Below, piece after piece: positions 50,301 through 62,300 of a DNA stretch of 64,000 bases (its first letter is position 1; every line of letters starts with the position of its first letter). Below the pieces are notes generated by a model. The model searched no databases, was not told the DNA's origin, and saw only the letters and a program-made list of their open reading frames with translations. This stretch comes from Thiodubiliella sp900128405 (GTDB lineage: Bacteria > Pseudomonadota > Gammaproteobacteria > PS1 > Pseudothioglobaceae), in contig OY821614.1 of NCBI GenBank assembly GCA_963682085.1, forward strand, positions 1,736,001 through 1,800,000, in the 5' to 3' direction. The translations under genes and the position numbers were made by a program.

Positions 50301-53300
50301 GATGGCACTAAAACCATGGAAACGGGTAGTGAAAAAATGATTTATCAGTGGAATGCTGATTTAAATATCGTTACCCAACAAACTGAAGAATCTAAGCGTG
50401 TGGGGGAGGTGTTAAAGGGTTTGAAGCTTGGGGGTGCAAGTTCTAAGGGTTCATCTGGTGCTGTTGATATAGATAGTATTCCAGATACATTAACCAGTCA
50501 ACAAATAGACATAGGGTCTTCTATTGGCTCAGGTATGTTTAAAACTGCCTACAATTTTAAAGATCAACCTGATTTATTGGTGTTGCTAACAAAGTCAAGC
50601 CATAAAGCCTCTGATATTGAAGAAGAAATGAGATATTTAGAACAACTAGATGATCTTGGTATGAAAACACCTAAGCGTTACAAACAAATCAAATTTGTAG
50701 ATGAAGCCAATAAAACTAAGACTTTACAACATGGTTTAGTTGTGCAAAAAATTAGAGGTGTGAAAGATATAAAATTAATGCGTAAAGATTGGATTCCGTC
50801 AGGACTTACTCTGCGAAAAACACTTAATAATAGTAACGACAAAACCTTAAAAGATATTAAGCATTTACAAAAAATATTTGCAAAAAACCCCTATCTTTCT
50901 GTAATAGATTTTCAAGGGATTATCGCCGAAGATGGTCAATTTTATGTTATAGATCCATTGGATGTTATTATGTCGCCTAGAAGTGGCAAGGATCATGCAT
51001 CTCAGTTAGATGCTTTGCAGGTATTTGAACAACATATTTTACAGCGTCATAAGCGTTTTACTGACAAAACACTTAACCATATTACTTATATTGACAAACA
51101 ACTTTGGGAATCATCCGATAACACGCTAAAGCAACAAATACTGAGCGATGCACAGGAAAATAATAACAAGGCTATTGTTACTTATGATGTTGAAACAGAT
51201 CAAAAAGAAATTATCTATAGTCCAAGTAACAGCCAAAGTTTGATTTTTAATACTGTTGAAGTCATTGCCCGTGACACCGAAAGACAAAATGTTGATTTGA
51301 AAAAATATTGTATTGATTTTGCTGAAAAACAAGGTTGGAAACAAAACTATGCTTCTATTTTTCGTGTGAACACTCCTGAGGAGTATGAAATCTTAAACCT
51401 TAAAAGTAATGGCAAAAATAAACACAATATTATTTTGTCAATTGGTGACGATAAAGTTACTCAAGAATCGGTTCAATCACTCTATGAAAAACACCCTGAT
51501 AATAGTGTTATTGTCACACTTGACGAACAAGGTAGATTGGTTTTTCCAGAAGGCAAAGTATTTATACCTGATGCGAGTGTGCGGCTTAATATCGTTGGAC
51601 ATCCAGAAAAATTGGAAAAAGTTGGTGCTCAAAATTTAGCAAATTACACTGATGAAATAATGCAACGCTACAATATAGATTCAGTAGACAGTCACGCCTA
51701 TTTGAATCGTGCTGCTTTAGTAGGTTGTAAAAACAAAGATCTTAGCAAAAATTATGCCAAACAACTTTATACACGAGAATATTTAAGAGGTGCCAGTGTT
51801 ACAGGCAGAATAGGCGATATACAAGTTAATACAGATGGCTCTAAAACGATGGGTAGCTCTGATCAAAAAATCGTTCATAGTTGGGATTATGGAAATAACA
51901 GACCTAGTTGGACAACAGAAAGCTCTAAGAATATTGGTGAAGTTTTGGATCGTCTAAAATTAGGGGTAGATAATGAAGCTCCTGTCTTAGATGTGCCCAA
52001 TTCATTGACTCATGAGGATATAGGGGAACCTATTGGTAAAGGTGTTATGAAAACTGCTTACACCTTAAAAAATCACCCTAATTTATTATTTTTACAACTA
52101 GATGAAAATCTGGAAGAAGAATATTACATTAAGCGATTAAAAAATGAGGTTGAATGGATTAACAAATTTAGAGAAATAGGTATTAAAACACCAGAATACT
52201 TTAAGGCTCTTTCTATGGTTGACGAAAATGGTCAAGAACGCCATGGGATTTTAGTTGAACGCATTCATGATGCATTAATAGTAAAACCAGACGATTCTAT
52301 TGAATCGACGGGTCCAGGTGAATCACTTAAAGATGAACGCATAACACGCAGAACATTCACCGACATTCAGAATTTATTAGAAAAATTCAACCAACATCCA
52401 AATTTGAGTATTGGTGATTTGCAAATGTTAATGGGCAGAGATGGGCAACTTTATGTGATTGACCCATTGAATATTTACTCGTCATCCTCTGAAACTTTGT
52501 CTCTTTTTTCACAACAAACTAGGGAATACAATATAGAAAGTTTGGAATATTGGAGGGAAACATCATTAAACACCCTAAAAGAATTTGACCAAAACAAAGG
52601 TATGCACGCCATTTTTGTTGACAATAATATGTTAGAAGAAGATTCGGAATTTAAAAAAAGTCTATTAGATAAAGCAAAAAAACAACAAGACCTTGTTGTT
52701 ATGAGTTACAACTCAGACGACACAATCAAAGTGCTTTACGAGCCAATAACTGACTATCAAATCGATAGAATTGAAGTAATAGTTGATCCAAACGCTGACT
52801 TTATTGAAAAAGGGCGGATGGATAATTTAATAAAAGAAAATCCAAAAGTGTCTAGCGATATGGTTTTTCGCCACACCCTAAAAAAAGATTTCAGCAATTA
52901 CCGAACCAATATTATCGTTCAACATGGCAATAGCGACATCGCAGTTAAGGCCGCCCAAGACCTTGCGAATAAACACCCTAAAAATAGTGTTATTGTTCAT
53001 TTTGATGCCAATAACAAATTAGTCACATCAGACAATGAGTTTTACACTCCCAAAGGCAATGTGCGACTTAGCTTTGTTGACCATGGAACAAACTTTGTGA
53101 CAAGCGAAAATACTATGGGTAAATTGGTCGACAAAGTCAAACAGATTTATGACACTTATGCCGATGAAAATACTTATTTTGAACGCATTGCCCTAGTAGG
53201 CTGTGATACTGATGGGGTTGGAAAAACTTTAACCAAAGACTTTGCCCATGCTGTTTATAACGATATGCCTACCCTAAGAAATGCAAAAATTACGGGCAGA

Positions 53301-56300
53301 ATAGGAAAAGTGCAAGTAAATGACGATGGCACCAAGACCATGACAACAGATGGCACCAAAATGGTTTATAGTTGGGATGATGGCAAAGGAGAAATCACCC
53401 AAAAAACTGAGACGGTTAAAAGCTATAGCGATAGTCTAAAAAATCCATTAAATGATGACCTTGATGCTCAAATAAGGGTAATAGAAAGGTTGTTTGAGAG
53501 TAAAAAATTCCAATCTGAAAAGAAAAGCAAGCATCACTATATCTTGGTTGATACCCTTAATGTTTTGCGTGAACTGCAAAAAAATGGATCGGGATATTCT
53601 TTTGAAGAAATGGAGCAACTTAAGCTTGCCTTTTATGAGCATTTGGAAAGAAACCCAAGTTCAGAAATTTTAGACAAATTAAACGGGATATATGCCTGTT
53701 TAGAAAAATATACTTCTAAAATAGAAATACTTAAAATGCATTTTAATAAGCAGTATAAGGAAGTTGGATTATTGGGAATTGACAAAAAGATTGAAAAATT
53801 GGAGAAGGTGCGTGATCGAACCTTTGAACTTTCAAGGGAAAATCCTGAGATGAAAGAATGGGCAAGCTTAAAGAGAGTATTCATAGAACATGATATTCAA
53901 TTGTCTAAAGGGTTTCAAGCGGAACTTGAAAAATGGAATCAACCTGTAGTCAGTATGGCTAGCACAAAACCATTTGTAGGATATAAGCATCAAGTTATTC
54001 TAACAGTAAGAGACGATCATGGAATGATAATAGATGATGAAGCTCATACCTTGTTAACCAATGAACAGTACTTGGCAGAAAAATATCCACACAATACAAC
54101 CATTGTCCATATGGATAAAGACGGTAATTATCAGGTTGTATTCGGCGATACATTAGATCAAATACCAAAAGGCGATCTCAAGGTTATAATTAATGGACAT
54201 GGTAATTCAGAAGGAATTGGGGGCAGGAGTGTTGAGGAAATTGCTGAATATATCGGCACAATAAATCAGGCTGTTGGTAATGATTCTGAGGTAAGAAAAG
54301 TCAGTTTAGTTTCTTGCAGTTTAGGAAGTGAATATCCAAAAAGACTACTACCCAAGCTAAAGGAAAAAGGTATCAATAACACCAAAGTAAGCGCTAGATT
54401 GGGTAGAATGGTTGTTCAGCCTGAGGGTACAAAAGTTGTGATAGGACCAACAGGAGCGTCTTCTGGAATATATCGCTCAAGCATACTCAAAGAAACTTAC
54501 GCTTATGATGAAAAAGGTGCTATAGTCCAAGTAGATTCTTACACAGATGAGCATTATGACCTTGTTCTTTCTGCTAATGAAGATGGCACGCTAAAAATAG
54601 AACGCACTTATGGCAATAAGCCAGTTCATATGTTACGAGGCAGATTAAAAGTTCATGTCAAGGCTATAAACTTTGATAGGGCTGAACGACTGTTGCATGA
54701 CTTTAAAAATATACTACCTCAAGCCGCTTCAATGGAACATATTAACATCAAAACAGAAAGAGATGGCGATTGGTTTGATCAACCTGATATGGTTAAACTG
54801 GGGGAAAAACTAAATAATGTAGGACAGCATTTTGATGCGAGTATTTTGCTATACTCTGATTCTAATGCGGAAAAAATGATAAAGGCTACTCGTGATAAGG
54901 GTTCCAACATAGTCATTTCTAAGGGAGGGTTAAATTTTTTAACAAGACCTAAAATAGGACTACTAAAAAATACTTTAATACTGAGAGAGAATAAAAAACC
55001 AATGATTCAGTTCTTGGAATATGGGGGCAAAGACTTTGACTCTGATGTTGCAATAGAGATCCGACACAAGAGTCCGGAAAGCGCTCCCGAAACAGCGGCA
55101 ACTTTAGAAAACTTAGAGCTTATATTAAAAGTTACTCAACAATCTATTTCCACTATAAAGATTGTATCTGAGAAAGTTGCAGATCTCGATCGTTATAAAA
55201 GACTGAGTAAAACTTTGTCTGATAAGTATAAAGTTACAGTTGAAGTATGGGGGAAAGTAAAAGATGGTAGAACTAAAATTCTGCTATCAAAAAAACCTGG
55301 ACAACCTATAAAGCATTTAGCCCAAACCACCCCTTATCAAAATAAACTCCTACAAAACTGGGAGACCCTAAGCCAAGAACAAATCAACAAACTAACAGAA
55401 GAATCCCAAAAAACCAAACCCAGTTTAACCAATCACAACCACCAAGTCCTAATCCAAACCGAATCCGACGAGAATGTTAAAGACAGCACCCTTAAACTTG
55501 CTTCTAAACATCCTGCAAAAACCACCATCGTGCAAATGCAAAAAGACGGCACTTACCGAGTGGTTTACGGCCCCGATCTTGAGAACATTATAGGCAAAGT
55601 CAAAATGGTAGTCGTGGGTTACGGCAGAGAAGAGGGCGACACTCAAACACTGGGAGGCAGAACCGCTGATGAATTAAGTGCAAATATTGCCAAACTCAAT
55701 CAGGACTTGAACCCAGCTACTACAACAATGGGACGCACCAGCCTTGTAGGTTGCAACTTGGAAAGCGACAACCCTACTGATAATGCCGATAGCCAATACG
55801 GTAAACAAGTGTTGCAAAAACTTCATCAAAGAGGTGTTAGTGGCGACTTAAGTGTTAGAAGCAGTTATGTTGGCATTCAACCAGACGGCACAAAAGTTAC
55901 TTCGGATACAGGCGTAGACAACTGGAAACACAAAGACAACAAGAACAAAACTATTTATAGTTATGGCAAGGATGACAAAATAGAAAGTAAAGTATATGAC
56001 AGCAAAGGAGTGCTAGTTAAATACAACGGACAATATTTAGACGGCACAAGATACAAAAGCAATGTCATTGTTCAAAATAGCAACAATTCTACCGTGGTTG
56101 AAGCCGCTAACGCCTTATTCAATAAACATCCTGATACCAGCATTATCGTTAAATTTGACCAAAACGGCAACCTTGTTACCCTGAAAGGTGAAACTTACAC
56201 CCCAACAGGAGACATTCGCGTTAATTTTGTTGATCACGGTGCTGATTTAACTCAAGAAGGCGCACAATCATTAGTAGATAAAGCCAAAATACTACAACAA

Positions 56301-59300
56301 ACCTATGGCAATGATAACACCAGAATCAAGCGTATAGCTTTGGTTGGGTGTGATACCGATGGCGTTAGTCAAGGTTTAACTCGAGACTTTGCCTATATTG
56401 CTTATAACGACATACCAGCCCTACAGCACACAGAAATTACTGGTAGGACAGGGCAAGTGCAAGTGAATGATGACGGCACTAAGACTATGACGACAGACGG
56501 CACTAAAACGATTTATAGTTGGGATAATGACAAAGGGGAAATTGCCCAAAAAACTGAGAGGGTTAAGCGTTATAGTGACTCTTTAGAGAATCCGTTAGAC
56601 ATTTATGATGACTGTATAAAACTTATAAATACACTTATTGAAAAAGAGAAAACTGGGGACACTCATGCATTTTTGCTTGATATCAAAGAGCGTATTGAGA
56701 GAGCGGAAGCAACACCATCTGAAGAAGCTAAACATTTCGAAACTAAAAGCGATTTTTTGCAACAAGCACATCGAGATCTTACTAAATATTTAGAGCAGAA
56801 TTTAGATTTGGCTACTAAAGAAGATCTAAAGGCGTTAAACAATGTCTTGGCTAAACTATTCATAGAAACAACAGATAAATTATTATCATTTACAAGTGAT
56901 CGATTTCAGGATGCTGCTGATTTAGATATTGACAGAAAAATATTGAGCTATGAAAATATAAAGAGCGACATGGAAATGTTAATAAATAGATATGATATGT
57001 TTTTTAAAAGCAATGATCGAAAATATGTGGCTGAAAGCAGCTTAGAAACATTATCTGAGGAAATTTCCCTTGCTAAGAACTCTAACATTTTTTTATGGGA
57101 TCAAGGAAAGATATCAGATGCATATAGCACCCCTGATGCAAAATATATACATCGTGTTATTATTCAATTAGAAGATGATAATCTTATAACTGAAAATTCA
57201 GCAAATTCGACAGGCAAGTACTTCGAAAACTCTACTCTTATTCATATGAATAAAGAGGGCGAATATCGGATTGTGTATGGACTTAAATTTAACGAAATAC
57301 CAAAGGGAGAGATTGAATTTGAATTTCAAGGACACGGTAATAATGTAAATAAAACAATAGGAAAAAGAAGTTCTTCCGATATTGTTGATATAACTGCTCG
57401 ACTAAATAAATTTTTACCTGATGGCGTGTTAATCACAAAAACTAGTATAAAAGGGTGCAATCCTGGTTTTGATTTTGGAAAAGAAGTTTTGGAGGGGTAT
57501 AGAGAAAAAAATATTAAGTCAATTGAAAGAGTTAGCGCTAGAGCAACCTTTGCAAGAGCAACTACTGCAGGTAGACAGTTAAATAATGATATGTATCATA
57601 TCAATGGCACTAAGGATACTTGGGTTTATGATGAAACAACAGGTAAAGCAACCTTAGCAAGGGAATCTTATACAGATGATCATTACCATGCAGTTATCAC
57701 TGTTGGTGAGAATGGTGAATTAGTAGTAGAAAAAACACAAGACAACAAGAGACCCATAGAGCTAACAGGTAATTTAAAGATTAGAGTTAAGGCTAATGGC
57801 ACTCCTGAACAGATTAAAAAAATAGTATTAGATTTTAAAAAAGAGTTATCCAATAAGGCTTTATTAAAACAAGTAAATTTAAAAATGGTTAAAGATCAAG
57901 ATTGGAGCGTTGGAAAGGATATGCTTACTTACGGTAAACTTGTGCAAGAATTAAGCCAAGAAACTGATACCAATGTTTTGTCGTATAGTGATACAGGGGA
58001 ACAAAAAGGTGTAGTAACTTATTATTATAAGGATGCCAAAGAAATAGAGGTGTTTGCACGCAAAAATCATTTCACCTTTAATGAAAAAAATGAGAAAAAT
58101 ATAATTTCTCTTGTGGTTAGCCAAGAAGGCGAGCTTGACAACATTCGATCTCCCATGAAATTTAGCCCTGGCGTTGAAATGCATGCTTATATAGAACATA
58201 ATAATAATTATCCTCAAGAAGAACTGTTGTCACAAATAGAATCTGCAGTAAAAATAAGCGATCACCCTATTAGCTCAGTAAAGGTTTTTCTCCCGTCAAG
58301 AACGAATGATGATTATCGTAAAAATATGATTAGTTTTTTATCTACAAAGCTTAATGTCTCTATTGAACTTTCTAATGAAGATAGAAAACTTCTTAGCAAA
58401 GATCCAAATGAACCAATATTAGAATATAATTATAAAGGTGAGGTTGTGAGAACATCTGAACACCCTCTACACCTAGCCGAAACCACTCCCCACAAAAACA
58501 CCCCTCTACAAAACTGGGACACCCTAAGCCAAGAACAAACCACCAAACTAACAGAAGAATCCCAAAAAACCAAACCCAGTTTAGCCAATCACGACCACCA
58601 AGTCCTAATCCAAACCGAATTCGACGAGAATGTTAAAAACAGCACCTTTAAACTCGCCTCCAAACACCCCACACAAACCACCATCGTGCAAATGCAAAAA
58701 GACGGCACTTACCGAGTGGTTTACGGATCCAGCCTTAGAGGTATTACAGGCAGAGTCAAAATGGTGGTTGTGGGTTACGGCAGAGAAGAGGGCGATATTC
58801 AAACACTGGGAGGTAGAACCGCTGATGAATTAAGTGTAAATATTGCCAAACTCAATCAGGGCTTAAACCCAGTTACAACAACAATAGGACGCACCAGCCT
58901 TGTAGGTTGCAATTTGGAAAGCGACAATCCTACTGATAATGCCGATAGCCAATACGGTAAACAAGTATTACAAAAACTTCATCAAAGGGGTATTGGTGTT
59001 GACTTAAGCGTTAGAAGCAGTTATGTTGGCATTCAACCAGACGGCACAAAAGTTACTTCGGATACAGGTGTAGACAACTGGAAACACAAAGACAACAAGA
59101 ACAAAACTATTTATAATTATGGCAAGGATGACAAAATAGAAAGTAAAGTATATGACAGCAAAGGAGTGCTAGTTAAATACAACGGACAATATTTAGACGG
59201 CACAAGATACAAAAGCAATGTCATTGTTCAAAATAGCAACAATTCTACCGTGGTTGAAGCCGCTAACGCCTTATTCAACAAACATCCTAATACCAGTATT

Positions 59301-62300
59301 ATCGTTAAATTTGACCAAAACGGAAATCTGGTTACCCTGAAAGGCGAGGCTTACACCCCAACAGGGGACATTCGTGTCAATTTTGTTGATCATGGTGCTG
59401 ATTTAACTCGAGAAGGCGCACAATCATTAGTAGATAAAGCCAAAATACTACAACAAACCTACAGCAATGATAACACCAGAATCAAGCGTATAGCTTTGGT
59501 TGGGTGTGATACCGATGGCGTTAGTCAAGGTTTAACTCGAGACTTTGCTCGTATTGCTTATAACGACATACCAGCCCTACAACACACAGAAATTACTGGC
59601 AGGACAGGGCAAGTTCAAGTGAATGATGACGGCACTAAGACTATGACGACAGACGGCACTAAAACGATTTACAGTTGGGATAATGACAAAGGGGAAATTG
59701 CCCAAAAAACTGAGACGGTTAAACGCTATAGTGATGTTTTAGAAAATCCATTACATGACCTTGATGATCAAATAAAGGAAATAGAAAAATTGCTTGGTAG
59801 CGAAAAGTTCCAATCTAGTGAGCATCGTGCTATTTTAGCCAGCACTCTTGATGCTTTTCGTGAAGCACAAAAAGATAAATGGAACAACTCTTTTAATGTA
59901 TTAGAGCAAGCTAAATCAAATTTTTATACACATTTAGAAAGAAACTCAGGTTCAGAAATTCCAACAGGATTAAACAAGATATATTCTTCTTTAGAAAAGT
60001 ATATTTCTAAAATCCAAATGTATAGAGCACTTCAATCTTCTCTATATGAACAATGTGGCGAAGCCGAATCATTGGAAATTAATAAAAAAATTGAAAAATT
60101 TGAAGATATTCGCAATAAGTTCTTAGAAATTTTAAAAGAAAATCCTAGTATAAAATCGTGGATAGAAGTAGATAAATCGATTGTAGAATGGAGTATTAAA
60201 TTGCTCAAAACATCTCAAGCTCAACTTGAAAAATGGAGTCAACCTGCAGTAATTATGGACAGCACAGATTCATTTGTAGGATATAAGCATCAAGTTATTG
60301 TAACAGTAGAGAATGATCAAACTCAAGCCTTATTAGGCGTTGAACAACGATTAACGGGAAAATACCCATACAATACAACCATTGTTCATATGAACAAAGA
60401 CAATAATTATGAGGTTGTATACGGACTTAAATTAGATGAAATACCAAAAGGCGATCTTAAGGTTATAATTAATGGGCATGGTGATTCAAATGGAGTTGGG
60501 GGTAGGAGCGTTAAGGAAATTGCTGAACATATCAGCACAATAAATAAGGCTACTGGCGACGATTCTGAGATAAAAAAAGTCAGTTTAGTTTCTTGCAATT
60601 TAGGAAGTGAATATCCAAAAAAACTGCTACCCATTTTGCAAAAAAAGAACATAAGTAAAGCTCGAGTTAGCACTAGATTGGGTAAGATATTAATTCAACC
60701 TAATGGTAGAAAAATTGTGGAACAATCAACAGGAGGCTCCTCTCAAAAATATCGCTCTGGCATACTCAAAGAAACTTACGCTTTGGATGAAAGAGGCGTT
60801 GTAGTCCTGATAGATTCTTACACAGACGAACATTACGATCTTGTTCTTTCTGCTAATGAAGATGGCACACCAAAAATAGAACGGATTTATGGCAATAAGT
60901 TAATTAGTGAATTGCAAGGCGAGTTAAAAGTTCATGTCAAGGCTGCAGACTTTGGTAAGGCTAAAGAACTGTTGTATCAGTTTAAAGGGACTCTACCTCC
61001 AAGTGCTTCAATGGCACATATCAACATTAAAACACAAAAAAATGACGATTGGTTTGATCAACATGATGCGTTAAAACTGGGGCAAAGTTTAGATAATTTA
61101 GGCAAAGATTTTGATGCAAGTATTTTGCTATACCCTAATTCTGATAAGGGTCAAGTGCTGATGGCTACTCGTGATAAGAGTTCTGAGGTAGCGATTTTTA
61201 AGAGCGGTTTAATGTTTCTTGCAGATCCTAACATGCAAGAAAATATTTTACATCTTAAAGAATATGGAAGTCAAAGCCGGAAAACCTTGATGTATAAAGA
61301 CGATGTATTTGATTCTAACTTTGCAATAACTATTATTCACGAGACAATAGAAGATATTCCTACAACAGAAGAAACTTTAGAAAACTTAAAGCTTGTATCG
61401 GAAGTTACTCAACAACCTATTTCCGATATACTTATTGGAGTACCTGAGGACGCAGATCTCAATCATTACAAGGAACTGGTTGCAGCTTTGTCTGCTAAAT
61501 ATGAAGTTACAGTTGAAGTATGGATGAATTTAGAAGAGGGCATACCTAAAAAACTGCTATCAAAAAACCCTGGTAATTCAAAAACAATTGAACACCTAGC
61601 CGAAACCACCCCCCACAAAAACACCCCTCTACAAAACTGGGACACCCTAAGCCAAGAACAAACCACCAAACTAACAGAAGAATCCCAAAAAACCAAACCC
61701 AGTTTAGCCAATCACGACCACCAAGTCCTAATCCAAACTGAATCTGACGAGAATGTTAAAAACAGCACCCTTAAACTCGCCTCCAAACACCCCACACAAA
61801 CCACCATCGTGCAAATGCAAAAAGACGGCACCTACCGAGTAGTTTACGGATCCGACCTTAAAGATGTTACAGGCAGTGTCAAAATGGTAGTCGTAGGTTA
61901 CGGCAGAGAAGAGGGCGACACTCAAACAATGGGAGGTAGAACCGCTGATGAATTAAGTGCAAATATCACCAAACTCAATCAAGCATTAACAGGTAATGCA
62001 GACATACAGCGTATTAGCATTGTTGGTTGTAATATGGAATCAGACAACCCTACCGATAATAGCGACAGTCAATACGGCAGAAGAATGGTCGAAAAACTCA
62101 ATCAATCAAACATCAAAGCCCCTGTTGCTGTTAGAAGTAGTTATGTTGCTGTTGATGAAAACGGTAAAAAACTAACTTCAAACACAGGCTCAGGCAATTG
62201 GATGCACAAAGACAGTGCAGCCAAAACCATTTACAGTCTTGGTGCAACAGGTGCTGTGATTAGCAGAGTTTATAACGATGAAGGCACTTTGATTAAATAC

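Larger units (their letters stand above)
55345..56600 (+). repeat. 1.25 kb direct repeat, copy 1
   Basis: Nearly base-identical to 58501-59756 (constant offset 3156). Covers a linker, the Tyr-type C80 module 5 and C80 module 6. Confidence 0.88.
58501..59756 (+). repeat. 1.25 kb direct repeat, copy 2
   Basis: Copy of 55345-56600. Its first 500 bases are even closer to the third, partial copy at 61624 (offset 3123), which points to later gene conversion or unequal crossover. Confidence 0.88.
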
